This document shows positions 24,600-37,394 of a DNA stretch of 64,000 bases, in pieces. The notes under the pieces were generated by a model that saw nothing but the letters and a program-made list of their open reading frames with translations, was not told the origin of the DNA and searched no databases. The translations under genes were made by a program, and so were the position numbers. The stretch lies in contig JAOTOM010004132.1 of the NCBI GenBank assembly GCA_034440615.1, forward strand, positions 130,001-194,000, read 5' to 3'. How positions within the stretch are numbered: position 1 is the first letter of the stretch; each line of letters starts with the position of its first letter. Origin of the DNA: Ashinkailepas kermadecensis (lineage: Eukaryota; Arthropoda; Thecostraca; Neolepadidae).

Positions 24600-27330
24600 G
24601 TAGTTTTACTGACTGTTCGTAGTAACGTCGAACGTAGTAACTGTTCAGAGTAACATCGTTCACTTGTTTTCATTTTGACGTCGACGATGGTTTTCTCTGC
24701 ATCTCGGGACGTTCGGAGAACAACAGTTTGATTTTGTGTTACTTGAGGGCAATGTCAGAGCGATGAACTATGCAATGTGAACTAATTAATCTATAGAATA
24801 CAATACAGCATACAGACGTTACGGGAATGAAGTCAGTGAATAAGAGTCGACCATCTATGGAAGATATGGGCAATAATTATTCGGGTATTAGGTATTGTGG
24901 AGAGAGCACGCAGAGTTTCCTATCCTGCTGGTAGCCATGATGATATACGATAATGCACGCAGAGTTTCCTATCCTGCTGGTACCCATGATGATATACGAT
25001 AATGGCACATGGTGATTGCGCGACGAACACTTTGCTGACTGCAGGTGTGCACCCAGCATTTCTTTAAGTATGAGACAAGGACGATTTTTTGTTAGGCGGG
25101 GATGTGGGTAGAGTTTGTTTCTGATTCAATGAAAAGTTCTTGTTTTGGGGTAAATGTTTGTTGAGTAAAGACTGGATTTTGTCAACTTTTCAGGATCCTA
25201 AGAAAATCAATTCGTAGGGAGGGCCGGCCCCGGGCCACTCTCCTGCATCCACTAGTGCGTGCTCCTGTCCTAGTGGTATTTTCGTTTAAGAGACCAAACC
25301 CTATCCCCCAAATCGTCTGATTTCCAATACTTTATTTTCATGCTTCTAAAATTCATTTTTGGGAGGACAAAACGAGCACAAAAAGTAGAAATGCAAAGGG
25401 GTCTGTCTCTGTGCCCCTCCCCCTTTGGGTGCGCGTATAGCTGGACCCATGAGCTTGTGAGTGATGAGGTGCATGAATGCTTTCTCTGAAATGGGGAAGA
25501 TGCTGGGTGAAACGCTTCCGACCCCTACCCCATTCGCAGCACGCAACATATGCAACATGTGGGCTCCCCACGTATCATTTCTGGGAAAGTGCACACTTGT
25601 GCCTTCTGCCATGTAAACGTCCTTGGCGGCACGGAGCCCGCTCGGCGAAAGTTTCCCCAGACATTCGTCTGTGCCCTCAGTTTCGGGCAGCGGGGCAAAT
25701 CCGTGCTTTGTGAATGGCTCGATGAATGGCACGGTGGTAAGTTGAGTCCCCCCCCAGTTTCTGAGTGTCCGGCACCTGTGACGCAGGCGCGGGCACGGTG
25801 CCGCTCGCGCTGGTCTGTCACCGGCATCGTGTGCAGACAGATGGTATCGGGACCGCCTGACGTGTGCAGTTTTACCGGCGGCGTCCATTCATCGCTGGCT
25901 CCAACGCCTTGATCGGTGAATGATTGCATATTTGCTTCAGAAGTCTCAGAAACAGCTGAACTGATACTATCTAGCCACAATGAAGGCAGAAACGAGCAGG
26001 AAAAAGGTCACGCTATGGTTAACCGTCAATAGTCAATATGGCTTTCAGCAAATCGTGCACGTCTCATAATACAAGCAAAACAATATAGAACATTTGTTTC
26101 TTAGCCTACCCACATCGCCCAGCAGTTCATGAAAAATCGATAGCGCGATATGGAACCATTCAGTGTCCACTCCCGATGCTCATGTGGCTTTTGTTTTGTT
26201 TTTTTCCTTATTTTTGTTTTACTCTGTAGCGATGAGCTATATATGATGTGTCTAGACAAGTGTATATGGTTTTCAGTAGCGGTAAAAAGTGTCTTTTGAA
26301 CGAAATATTGCCGCTGATTATACTGCTATCACGCAGTGGAAAGTGAGTCATGCAGTCATGCAATGCTTACCCCGTGAGGAATTCAGTCCATACTGCTGGC
26401 TTTCCTGGTTCACCGGAAGCATACTGCGCATGTGGCCGAAGATAATTGCCGTAGAGCAGGCTAGTAGCGTGGCAACTGAACCAAGGTGCTCTCCTTCATC
26501 ACTCATCAACATACAGCTAGCGGGTTGCTTCATTGGAAACGCGAATAGTACGTACGTTCGTGACATTCATGCGATTCATTCGGACGTAGATTGGCTTCAA
26601 GCGAATGCGGTGTGCCTGCTATGGCCTTGACGACCGCTGGTAACGTTTGCGGATAAGCGGGTTTGCTCCCGTGTCTTGGTGTTCTTACTTTTGCTTTGAT
26701 CTCATAATCACATGAGTACAAAGATGCTCGAAGCGATATGAATAGGTGGCTGTAGCCAAGATTGGTGACTATGAAGTCACGAGCCTAAGCTCACCTAGAG
26801 TACCGGATAAATGAGCACCGATCCAGCAATAGGTGGCTGTAACAAATTTGTATACCGGCGATGGCGATGGCGATACGGCTGGCGACTATAAAGCTACGAG
26901 CCTCTGCCCACCTAAGGTACCGGAAAAAATGAGCACCCATCCAGCAATAGCTCCCTGTGTCGCTGCAGGTAAAACTATCTAGGCCACCATTGAGACACTT
27001 ACGCATGTCCAGAGAGCATTCCTCTCACTTGCAGGAAAACATTTCAGGTTTTTCCATTCTACTCGGGAACCAGTCCTTTCGGCCGAACCGCAGAGCACTG
27101 GTTTAACATGCCATATATTGGTAAGGCTAGCAGATACTTTAACAAACGTCGTTGCTGGTTGTACAAGTGCATTTGAAATGATACAACTCGATATGCATGC
27201 AATATAATCATACTAACATATAACATATATTCATGATTTGCGCATTGACATAATAAATCATCGATGTGATATGCGCGGCCTCTTGTAAAAGAATACGTAC
27301 TGGCAGTACGTAGGGCCAGTTATGGAACTT
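24600..27330. other. Unique stretch with two low-copy duplications, no gene recognised
   Basis: It holds a two-copy 49-bp repeat at 24905-25003 (GCACGCAGAGTTTCCTATCC...) and a diverged two-copy block at about 26725-26955 (AGGTGGCTGTA ... GAGCACCSATCCAGCAATAG). The 180-codon minus frame 25346-25888 is the longest non-repetitive frame in the left half, but I recognise no domain and see no splice or promoter context. Confidence in it as a gene is low. Confidence 0.4.
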
Positions 27331-27344
27331 TCATCCATTTCTGG

Positions 27345-27503
27345 GGGGACGGGTGGTCCAGGGGTAAGATGCTCGTCTCACGATCGAAAGGTTGTGGGTT
27401 CAAGTCTCACCTGTCGCTACTCTTCGCCCGCGACCAATCGGAGTGAGAGATTGGCGACGCTACATGACTCAACGGTCGACGTGTCGTAAAACCAATAACC
27501 AAC
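27345..27503 (+). mobile_element. tRNA-derived SINE (type 1) with target-site duplication
   Basis: A 159-bp element with a tRNA-like head: box A region GTGGTCCAGGGGTAAGATG and box B GGTTGTGGGTTCAAGTC. The body is CGCGACCAATCGGAGTGAGA, GATTGGCGACGCTACATGA and GTCGACGTGTCGTAAAACC, and the tail AATAACCAACC. Both flanks carry CATCCATTTCTGG (27332-27344 and 27504-27516), a perfect 13-bp target-site duplication, so this is a true, fairly recent retroposition. Confidence 0.93.
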
Positions 27504-27516
27504 CATCCATTTCTGG

Positions 27517-29125
27517 TGGGGGACACTTGCCCCCCCCCAATGTTGCTGAAGTTCAACATGGTACCTACATGGGCGTTGACTTCAACATGAGCGTTAACTC
27601 GAAAGGATGACATGAAAAAGCCCCACTTGCCTTCTCCTCCAATCATTTCGGAAAATGACCGCTCTTGCGTGGCGTCATGACGTTTATGGCGGAAAAGAAT
27701 GTAGCTTCCATATGTTTAAATTCTTATCTCAAACCCAGCCAAAAGCAACTATATCATCTTCTTAATGAGAAAAGAAGAGCTAGAGAATGATTAGACGTCT
27801 TTCAAACTAAAAAAAATCCCCAAAGTTGCCACTGATGTCGTGGACCGTGGCACTTGTGTGACATTAACGCGATCGCAGAGCCGCATTGTTGCATCGTACT
27901 GTGGGAGGCAGGTGTGTTCACTGCTGCACTTGTCTCACCATGAGGCTAGGAAGCGGCTTAAGAGTCGTGGGTGCCGAATTCGACAGTCTATCGATTTTGA
28001 GTCACCTAAAGGCTCTGGTTAAGTTCTTGAAAGCTAGCTGTTTTTCCTAACACTGTCCAAGTTATTCGCATGAGGAAATTCATTCCACGACATAATGTTA
28101 CCGTCAGCCACTTGTTAATTAATCTTGTTGGCTGTATGAATAGCAATGAACGGCCGCATACCGCATACCAGTAGTAGACTGTGAAGTAGACTACAATAAT
28201 CAGCAGCCGCCATATACGATAAGGCATTTTTCAAACATGTGATGCATCTCAGTTCATAATCTTTCCTAACTTAATCTAAATGTGCACAGTATGTATAATC
28301 ACAACAATGCTTTCAATATATTTGGCCATATTGCCATTATTCATAGATAAGAATGGAAACCGTAGCCGGCCTCAGAAATATGTGGAAAATCCGATGAGCA
28401 CGGCTGGAAAGGGGACCCCAGTGTAAAGCTACATCTGAAGCGACAATTAAGAGGCTTAATGGAGGCAGAATAATATAATAATGGGCTTAGTGCAGTAAGT
28501 AAAGCTCAGTGACCGAAGGCTATACTACACCGATGTGCATTTGTAATCATCTTCACATGGAAGTATATGATGAGTATTTTTGGCCAGAAACACGCCCAGA
28601 AGCGATCACTATAGATCCAATGGGCCATTACAGATGATGCGTCAATGTCGCGCATTAGTGAATAGGCGAATTAGTGAGCACGAGCCCGAGCGCGGTATGA
28701 AAGAAGCTAACTTTGCAAAGTGCATAGCACTGTGCATGGTAGCGCAAGGAGGCCATGCAAAATAAATTGCATGGAAGCATGCATTGAAGCGTTATGTGGC
28801 ACAAAATATACCTATTACCTCGATTGAATTGGAAGTTGAGTTGTCCGGCATTTTTGGAGACGCCTCCACTTGTTATATCTTGCAATGTGCGGTCAAGATA
28901 AAAAGTTGATGTGGCTTTAATACAAGCCTGGAGCCGGCGGCCGCTGAACATTCCCGCCATGGTCAGGAACAGGTTGGGTGGGGAAAAGTCCGAGCCGCAC
29001 GTAACCGGTGGTGCCGGCGAGATCTGCCCACCGCACCGCCGTGGGCTCGTGACCGGCTGGGGCGGGGGGTGGGCAGCGACGGCGCGGCGCGGCCCGTCCG
29101 GATGGGCCGCGATACCAGCGTTGTG
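27517..29125. other. Unique AT-rich stretch, no gene recognised
   Basis: No tandem structure and no recognised coding segment up to the 43-bp array. Confidence 0.45.
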
Positions 29126-29129
29126 GCAC

Positions 29130-30055
29130 GCCAGACTGGTGCTGACGGTGCGGGGCCTCACTGTGTAGCCTCCCCAGACTGGTACTGAACGTGCGGGGCC
29201 TCACTGTGTAGCCTCCCCAGACTGGTGCTGACGGTGCGGGGCCGCACTGTGTAGCCTCCCCAGACTGGTACTGACGGTACGGGGCCGCACTGTGTAACCT
29301 CCCCAGACTGGTGCTGACGGTGCGGGGCCTCACTGTGTAACCTCCCCAGACTGGTGCTGACGGTGCGGGGCCATATTGTATAACCTCCCCAGACTGGTGC
29401 TGACGGTGTGAGTCCTCACTGTATAACCTCCCCAGACTGGTGCTGACGGTGCGGGGCCATATTGTATAACCTCCCCAGACTGGTGTTGACGGTGCGGGGC
29501 CTCACTGTGTAACCTCCCAGACTGGTGCTGACGGTGCGGGGCCGCACTGTGTAACCTCCCTAGACTGGTGCTGACGGTGTGAGTCCTCACTGTATAACCT
29601 CCCCAGACTGGTGCTGACGGTGCGGGGCCATATTGTATAACCTCCCCAGACTGGTGTTGACGGTGCGGGGCCTCACTGTGTAACCTCCCCAGACTGGTGC
29701 TGACGGTGCGGGGCCACACTGTGTAACCTCCCCAGACTGGTGCTGACGGTGTGAGTCCTCACTGTATAACCTCCCCAGACTGGTGCTGACGGTGCGGGGC
29801 CATATTGTATAACCTCCCCAGACTGGTGTTGACGGTGCGGGGCCTCACTGTGTAACCTCCCCAGACTGGTGCTGACGGTGCGGGGCCGCACTGTGTAACC
29901 TCCCCAGACTGGTGCTGACGGTGTGAGTCCTCACTGTATAACCTCCCCAGACTGGTGCTGACGGTGCGGGGCCATATTGTATAACCTCCCCAGACTGGTG
30001 TTGACGGTGCGGGGCCTCACTGTGTAACCTCCCCAGACTGGTGCTGACGGTGCGG
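29130..30055. repeat. 43-bp minisatellite with 172-bp higher-order repeat
   Basis: The basic unit is CCTCCCCAGACTGGTGCTGA, CGGTGCGGGG, CCTCACTGTGTAA (43 bp). From about 29400 four variants recur in fixed order: GTGAGTCCTCACTGTATAA, GCGGGGCCATATTGTATAA, a GGTGTTGACGG unit with CCTCACTGTGTAA, and a unit with CCGCACTGTGTAA. The diagnostic GTGAGTCC lies at 29408, 29579, 29751 and 29923, that is every 171-172 bp (4 x 43; the first interval lacks one C at about 29518). Confidence 0.95.
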
Positions 30056-30345
30056 AGATCCCGTGCCCTCTACCGAGCCCCGCCACACTGTGTAACCTCC
30101 AGTTCCCAGCAGTACCCAGTTACGCCTGCCCTCCTGTGCCCTCGGAGAGTACCACCCTTTGCATGTGCCCTAAGACAGCATCGCCCTGAATTTCTGCCAT
30201 AGGACAGTGCCTCCCTACACATGTGCCCCGGGACAGCACCGCCTTGCACCTGTGCTCTCGGGCACCGCCGCCCGAGAGCACAGGTGTAATATCGCCGTAA
30301 TATCCCGTGCCCCGGGACAGCAGTGCCCTGCACATTTGTCCGCAC
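30056..30345. repeat. Degenerate ~35-40-bp repeats of GTGCCCYRGGACAGCA type
   Basis: Diverged recurrences of CTGTGCCCTCGGAGAGTACC / GTGCCCTAAGACAGCATCGCC / GTGCCCCGGGACAGCA follow the 43-bp array. GTGCTCTCGGGC and GCCCGAGAGCAC near 30251-30280 also form a short inverted repeat. Confidence 0.7.
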
Positions 30346-31070
30346 CCCTTGCACAACTCGCGTCCCAGTATCCGATGGCGGGCCTCCACTCTGGCACTCG
30401 TGCTGCTAATCCGATCACCAGATCACTGCACGCCCGTGGTCGGAGCTCAGCAACGAGGCACTAATCGGCACCTGCACTTCGAAAACGGTCACTCGACGTC
30501 ACCCTCAGCGTTGTTAGGCAACCGTCCAGCAGCCTGTTCCAGCCGGCCTGGCCTTCGTTCCCGTCCCCTGTGCATCGATGCTCATCATCAGCGTCGGTTG
30601 GCAAACAGCGAGTTTTTAACCTAGTTGACCGGAGTCGAATCTACCGTATTCCAAGACTGATATCACTGTGACCTCACACAGGGATCACAGGAATGGAATT
30701 TGGCTGAGTCGTTTGCGACTCGGACGGGCGCTCGTAATCGGCATTGTAGAGCATGTGGGTCCGGTTAGCGTGCTGCGGACGCTGGGCGAGCGCGGATGTG
30801 CGCCCTACGCCCCGCGCTGTCGTGTTGCTAATGTCAGCGTGTGACGCCCTACACCAGTTGTCACTGCTCCGGACCCATTGTGATGACGCGGTGAGCGCCT
30901 GCTGCCTGGTGGGCTGACGGGGGTTGGATGGACGCCGCCGATACGAGGCTCCTACTGGCACAAGCAGCGAGCTTTTCTCGTCATATAGCGATATAGCGAT
31001 GCTTCTGTCACAGCAAGCATTGATTTTCTTGCGTCCCATCAAACATGCGACTCCCCCCCCCCCCCACGCA
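30346..31070. other. Unique stretch, no gene recognised
   Basis: No tandem repeats, and no frame with a known domain. A C-run at 31056-31067 precedes the next array. Confidence 0.45.
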
Positions 31071-31075
31071 CACAT

Positions 31076-31390
31076 CAAACACGGAGCTCCTCCTGCCACA
31101 TCAAGCACGGAGCTCCTCCCGTCACACCAAACACGGAGCTCCTCCCGCCACACCAAACACGGAGCTCCTCCCGCCACACCAAACACGGAGCTCCTCCAGC
31201 CACACCAAACACGGAGCTCCTCCCGCCACATCAAACACGGAGCTCCTCCCGCCACACCAAACACGGAGCTCCTCCCGCCATACCAAACACGAAGCTCCTC
31301 CCACCACACCAAACACGGAGCTCATCCCGCCACACCAAATACGAAGCTCCTCCCGCCACACCAAACACGAAGCTCCTCCCACCACCGCTG
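31076..31390. repeat. 26-bp minisatellite array, 12 units
   Basis: Units follow ACGGAGCTCCTCCCGCCACA plus CCAAAC, with ACGAAG, TCATCC and CATCAAAC variants. The 26-bp period rotates the frames, producing Ser-Ser-Ser-Arg-His-Thr-Lys frames on + and Trp-Arg-Glu-Glu-Leu frames on -. These are not coding. Confidence 0.96.
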
Positions 31391-31569
31391 GAATAGCGGG
31401 TTAGTTTGGGAACTGCGAGATGCGGTCACGGTTTTCTGGGAGCAAGTGTTTACAGAGCCGCAACCGGAGCCGGGGGGCAAAAACGGCCGGCGGGTCGTCG
31501 CCTCCCACAATTGGTAACAGCAGGCAGCGCAGGTTTTTGCCGAACATGTCGACAACGACGCGAGGCTTG

Positions 31570-33535
31570 TAGACCGTCACTGCTGTGACTGGTGCAGACG
31601 GCTACTGCTGAGTATGTAAACCGTCACTGCCTGGTCTGTAGACGGCTACTGCTGAGCATGTAGACGGTCACTGCATGGTCTGCAGACGGTCACTGCCTGG
31701 TCTGTAGACGGCTGCTGCTGAGTATGTAGACGTCACTGCCTGGTCTGTAGACGGTCACTGCCTGGTCTGTAGACGGCTACTACTGAGTATGTAGACGTCA
31801 CTGCCTGGTCTGTAGACGGCTACTGCTGAGTATGTAGACGTCACTGCCTGGTCTGTAGACGGTCACTGCCTGGTCTGTAGACGGCTACTACTGAGTATGT
31901 AGACGTCACTGCCCGGTCTGTAGACGGTCACTGCCTGGTCTGTAGACGGCTACTACTGAGTATGTAGACGTCACTGCCTGGTCTGTAGACGGCTACTACT
32001 GAGTATGTAGACGTCACTGCCTGGTCTGTAGACGGCTACTACTGAGTATGTAGACGTCACTGCCTGGTCTGTAGACGGTCACTGCCTGGTCTGTAGACGG
32101 CTACTACTGCGCATGTAGACGTCACTGCCTGGTCTGTAGACGGCTACTACTGAGTATGTAGACGTCACTGCCTGGTCTGTAGACGGCTACTACTGAGTAT
32201 GTAGACGTCACTGCCTGGTCTGTAGACGGCTACTCCTGAGTATGTAGACGTCACTGCCTGGTCTGTAGACGGCTACTACTGAGTATGTAGACGTCACTGC
32301 CCGGTCTGTAGACGGTCACTGCCTGGTCTGTAGACGGCTACTACTGAGTATGTAGACGTCACTGCCTGGTCTGTAGACGGCTACTACTGAGTATGTAGAC
32401 GTCACTGCCTGGTCTGTAGACGTCACTGCCTGGTCTGTAGACGGCTACTACTGAGTATGTAGACGTCACTGCCTGGTCTGTAGACGTCACTGCCTGGTCT
32501 GTAGACGGCTACTACTGAGTATGTAGACGTCACTGCCTGGTCTGTAGACGTCACTGCCTGGTCTGTAGACGGCTACTACTGAGTATGTAGACGTCACTGC
32601 CTGGTCTGTAGACGTCACTGCCCGGTCTGTAGACGGCTGCTGCTGAGTATGTAGACGTCACTTCCTGGTCTGTAGACGTCACTGCCTGGTCTGTAGACGT
32701 CACTGCCTGGTCTGTAGACGTCACTGCCTGGTCTGTAGACGGCTGCTGCTGAGTATGTAGACGTCACTGCCTGGTCTGTAGACGTCACTGCCTGGTCTGT
32801 AGACGGCTACTACTGAGTATGTAGACGTCACTGCCTGGTCTGTAGACGGCTACTACTGAGTATGTAGACGTCACTGCCTGGTCTGTAGACGGCTACTCCT
32901 GAGTATGTAGACGTCACTGCCTGGTCTGTAGACGTCACTGCCTGGTCTGTAGACGGCTACTACTGAGTATGTAGACGTCACTGCCTGGTCTGTAGACGGC
33001 TACTGCTGAGTATGTAGACGTCACTGCCTGGTCTGTAGACGTCACTGCCTGGTCTGTAGACGTCACTGCCTGGTCTGTAGACGTCACTGCCTGGTCTGTA
33101 GACGGCTACTACTGAGTATGTAGACGTCACTGCCTGGTCTGTAGACGGCTACTACTGAGTATGTAGACGTCACTGCCTGGTCTGTAGACGTCACTGCCCG
33201 GTCTGTAGACGTCACTGCCCGGTCTGTAGACGTCACTGCCCGGTCTGTAGACGTCACTGCCCGGTCTGTAGACGTCACTGCCCGGTCTGTAGACGTCACT
33301 GCCCGGTCTGTAGACGGCTACTACTGAGTATGTAGACGTCACTGCCTGGTCTGTAGACGGTCACTGCCCGGTCTGTAGACGTCACTGCCCGGTCTGTAGA
33401 CGGTCACTGCCCGGTCTGTAGACGGCTACTACTGAGTATGTAGACGTCACTGCCCGGTCTGTAGACGTCACTGCCCGGTCTGTAGACGTCACTGCCCGGT
33501 CTGTAGACGTCACTGCCTGGTCTGTAGACGGTTGT
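31570..33535. repeat. ~2-kb array of two interleaved modules (21 and 22 bp)
   Basis: Module A is GTAGACGTCACTGCCTGGTC plus T (21 bp). Module B is GTAGACGGCTACTACTGAGT plus AT (22 bp). The left two thirds mostly alternate B-A (43-bp composite) with extra A units. The right third has long pure runs of A with CCCGG instead of CCTGG (for example 33190-33310). Some A units carry an extra G (GTAGACGGTCACTGCC). Each A unit holds AGACGTCA, one base off a CRE octamer. Confidence 0.96.
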
Positions 33536-34630
33536 TCCGTTCCGTTCCGTCAGCAGTTCCGTCAGCACGCAGTCGCCAACGGCGTTGCCGGGCAGAAACA
33601 CTTATCCTCAGGGCTTATCCTCAGACGTTTCGTGTTCCAGCCACCCCGACAGAGAAATCGCTTTCGACACTTACTCGGGCTCTTCACAAGCGCCGACAAA
33701 ATAGTAAAAACAACAGGATAACATGGAAATGTGTGACTTTTTGTAACACTACTCTGAAAAGCGACAAGCCCAGGTGTTGTGTTCTATTTCAGTAGCGTGT
33801 ATGTGCAGAGAATTTAAAATGTAGGATGTCCCTTTATCATTTTGATGACAATCAGTCTGAAATTGATCGTCCCAGACACTCCAAGACATCGCGCCTTGGA
33901 CCCCGCCGCAGACATCGTCTCAAACACTGTCTGAGATACCGCCCAACACCGTGCTAAACACCGCCAGACACTACCGCCGGAAAGTCACCAAAAGCTATCG
34001 CCAACCACTTCCGCCGAAGATTGCCGCCAGACACTACCGCCAGAAAGTCACCAGACACTATCCACTACCAGCATCCACTACGCCGTCCACTACCGCCAAC
34101 CAATACATCAGACTGACCGCTTGGCAAACCCACCAAACGCCACCGCCAAACGCTATCGCCAAGGATTCGATAGACGAGGCCAGTGACGTGGAGCACCCCC
34201 TGGATCAGGTGCTGTCAGAGAGGCGGCAGACCATACCAGTGACGTGGAGCACCCCCTGGAGCAGGTGCTGCCAGGGCGCAGCTGGTGGAGCAAGACATGC
34301 CCCCACCCCCACCTACGCCCACACCTACCCCTCTACCAAGATTGGACTGCCGGCTGCCGGCGGCCGCTGAGTGGCTTCGGAGCCGTGGGAACGGACGAGA
34401 GTGACGCATGTCACCGGAACTAGCGCCGCCGCACCAAACTGCGGTTTTCACATGCAAATCGGTGCGCCACCTGTGTGGCGCTGTGTGGTTCCATTTGTAA
34501 AGTGTACTTCCCGGACAGTCCGAGAGAAAATCCCATGGCGCTGCTTTCACAATGCAATTTGGTTGACACGTTGAGGTGTTCGTAACGCTAACGCACACAT
34601 GCACGATACCTGCACACATACCGCCGAAAA
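33536..34630. other. Unique stretch with degenerate CCGCC/ACACTACCGCC words
   Basis: Weak repetition of CCGCCAGACACTACCGCC around 33955-34130, and a ~50-bp duplication AGTGACGTGGAGCACCCCCT at 34181 and 34237. No coding exon recognised. Confidence 0.5.
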
Positions 34631-34634
34631 GGCA

Positions 34635-34815
34635 TGATGCCTACACACATACCGGCAAAAAGACATGATGCCTAAACACATACCGGCAAAAAGACATGAT
34701 ACCTACACACATACCTGCAAAAAGACATGATGCCTACACACATACCGGCAAAATGGCATGATACCTACACACATACCGGCAAAAAGACATGATACTTACA
34801 CACATACTGGCGAAA
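34635..34815. repeat. 31-bp tandem repeat, about 6 units
   Basis: Units CACACATACCGGCAAAAAGA plus CATGATGCCTA. Starts are spaced 31 bp apart (ACCGG at 34651, 34682, then ACCTG at 34713). Confidence 0.93.
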
Positions 34816-35029
34816 TGGTCCACTTCTCGGCACTCTGGAGATTGTCTTGGACGCTCCTCGGTCGTGCTGCTTCTGCATGCGTCGAAGCCGAACGTCATTC
34901 TAGTCCCTCAGGCGCCGTCGATGGAGGACTGGTCCAGTGACACCGATGTTAGCCGTACCCTCCGGGCGTGTCACCAGATCGATCGATCCGTTTGAAGCCG
35001 CAAATCACGTCGGGAGGCCCACTTCCGTG

Positions 35030-35512
35030 TGCTGCGGGGACGTCCCAGTTCAGACGCGGGCTGCGGGGACGCCCCAGTTCAGACGCGGGCTGCGGAGACG
35101 TCCCAGTTCAGACGCGGGCTGCGGAGACGTCCCAGTTCAGACGCGGGCTGCGGGGACGCCCCAGTTCAGACGCGGGCTGCGGGGACGTCCCAGTTGAGAC
35201 GCGGGCTGCGGGGACGCCCCAGTTCAGACGCGGGCTGCGGAGACGCCCCAGTTCAGACGCGGACTGCGGAGACGTCCCAGTTCAGACGCGGGCTGCGGGG
35301 ACGCCCCAGTTCAGACGCGGGCTGCTGGGACGTCCCAGTTCAGACGCGGACTGCGGGGACGCCCCAGTTCAGACGCGGACTGCGGAGACGTCCCAGTTCA
35401 GACGCGGGCTGCGGAGACGTCCCAGTTCAGACGCGGACTGCGGAGACGTCCCAGTTCAGACGCGGGCTGCGGAGACGTCCCAGTTCAGACGCGAGCTGCA
35501 GCGACGCTCCAA
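35030..35512. repeat. 29-bp minisatellite array, about 16 units
   Basis: Units CTGCGGGGACGYCCCAGTTC plus AGACGCGGG, alternating GGGGACG / GGAGACG. The 29-bp period rotates frames; the 241- and 204-codon + frames with Ser-Ser-Asp-Ala-Gly-Cys-Gly-Asp periodicity are artefacts. Confidence 0.96.
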
Positions 35513-35904
35513 GACTATCTGTTCAGTGGACGAAGCCCAGTTCGCGCGGGTGGGCCAATATCGGAGAGGGAAGGTCTGGCGTGGGACAGCTAAGCGGCGG
35601 AAGACCAGGACTGGGGTGTGGAATTGTTCCCCATTCCCTGTGACGAAATCCCAGAGAAACTGGGACGAAATTCCAGAGAAAAGTCCCTGCTGAAACTGCT
35701 TCTTCTGCCACGGAAGCTCGTGACTGGCGCCAGAAGCGGAAAAAAAACAGCGGCGTGGGAGACAGACATCTCCTCCATCTCCAGACATCTCCACCAGCAT
35801 AAATATGTCACGAAATAGATATGTCGGCCGGAACAGCACCTCTTCTATCGGTAATTGAAACAAATAATCACTTCACTAAGCACAGCAGCTCCACCTTGAA
35901 GGTG

Positions 35905-36290
35905 GAGCTACCTTCAAGTGGCGGAAGCCCAGGCTGGTGCTTGAGACTGCCTTCCAGTGACGGAAACCCAGGCCAACGTTTGAGAGTTTGAGACTGTCCT
36001 CCAGTGACGGAAGCCCAGACTGGCGTTTGAGACTGCCTTCCAGTGACGGAAGCCCACTGTGATATTTGAGAGTTTGAGACTGTCTTCCAGTGACGGAAGC
36101 CCAGACTGGCGTTTGAGACTGCCTTCCAGTGACGGAAGTCCACGGTGATGCTTGAGAGTTTGAGACTGCCTTCCAGTGACGCAAGCACAGGCTGGTGTTT
36201 GATGCTTCCTACCAATGACGGAAGCCCAGGGTGGCGTTTGACGCTTCCTACCAGTGACTGAAGCCCAGTCTGGCGTTTGGGACCGCCCCA
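35905..36290. repeat. ~39-bp minisatellite with expanded units
   Basis: Core words AGACTGCCTTCCAGTGACGG and AAGCCCAGRCTGGYGTTTG repeat. Some units carry an extra GAGAGTTT insertion (near 35984, 36068, 36154). Confidence 0.9.
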
Positions 36291-37394
36291 GGCGGTGTAA
36301 GGGCACTGTCCTCTGGCGTGGCACTCCGCCGCCTGGCCCGTGTGGCAGCGGCGGCGGCCAGTCACCTGATGCGTCAGCTGACGGTCGGTAGTCAGCTGGC
36401 GTTGCGACCCGTGGCATCCGGTGGTGCTCTCTGCGGCCGCCGTCCGCTCTCGGTGGCCGCCGTCCGTCCATCAATCACAGCCGAGTCTGGACAACTGGGT
36501 CAGTGGTGGTATGCGGTACGCGGCGGGAGATGGACTGTCACTGCTCCCTCCCCCACCTCCAGCGCCACCAGACGGCCGAACCCAAGTCGACTGGGCCTGG
36601 CGCCGTTTTGAGGTTTACTGGCAACATGGGGACAGGGGTGTCGATTTGCATTCTTTTGAGGGCCTTTGGCCCCAGTACATTCACCTCTCCCCTAGTACAG
36701 TCACTATTGAACATGAACCGCTTTGGGCGGCCCAATCTACACTCGATCTGGGTCCTCCCATTTCTTTCATGTATTTGATTTTTATTATTTAAGGATTCAG
36801 GGATTTTCAGAAATTGACGCCGCCTGCTTGTGGGGAGACTGGATCACAGGGCGCCCTCGCGCTGCGCTACTGACTTCCGATTGCAAAATGTATCTTCCAT
36901 TATATGAGAAAACCAGTATCTCTGATGCAAGAGGGAAAATGAATTATTTAAATTAGAACGTCAGTGGTACACTCGACAAGTGTGTTTCATTTGAATGGTG
37001 TCTGTCTCCCTTTGAAGTCTGACCCTTGCAGACGTTTTCACGACCGGCTCGAAGCTGGGGAAGGGTCCCCGCAACGGAAGCATTGTTAGCCGTTTATCGC
37101 AGTATTGACACAGCTATAATTATATATACACAATAGAATACAACTCCACTATTCCCAGTTTCATTCCTCGATCTTCCAGCTAGCCAGAAGGAAGCAACTG
37201 TCAATGCAAATTGCTTTTCAATTCGTTCCACTTTCTTCTGATGCCATACTACTGTAATTTAGGCTCTGTAAAGTCAGAGCTAAGCCCAAGAACACCAGTC
37301 TCTCACCGCCTCGTGATACGACACCACACGTCCAAAACAGCGGCGGAAAAGAGCGGCTATCTGTATCCCTGACTCCTTGAGCGGAATGTGTTGC
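36291..37394. other. Unique stretch upstream of the first recognised exon
   Basis: Unique sequence, partly GC-rich (36300-36600) and then AT-richer. It might hold an upstream exon or promoter of the RA-domain gene, but I find no splice-bounded frame that I can defend. Confidence 0.4.

Noticed and set aside
22522..24653. Three overlapping + frames of 691, 666 and 416 codons
   Set aside because: They are the same 38-bp minisatellite read in different frames; the period (2 mod 3) and lack of stops explain them fully.
25346..25888. 180-codon minus frame as a gene
   Set aside because: Longest non-repetitive frame on the left side, but no recognised domain, no splice partners and an overlapping open frame on the other strand.
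27345..27430. tRNA genes at the box A/box B sites (27.3, 41.5, 50.2, 52.5, 62.3 kb)
   Set aside because: The heads cannot be folded into a full cloverleaf with acceptor stem and are followed by SINE bodies and tails; three have target-site duplications.
34968..35693. 241- and 204-codon + frames with a Cys/Asp-rich periodic peptide
   Set aside because: Product of the 29-bp array; frames rotate and no start context or domain.
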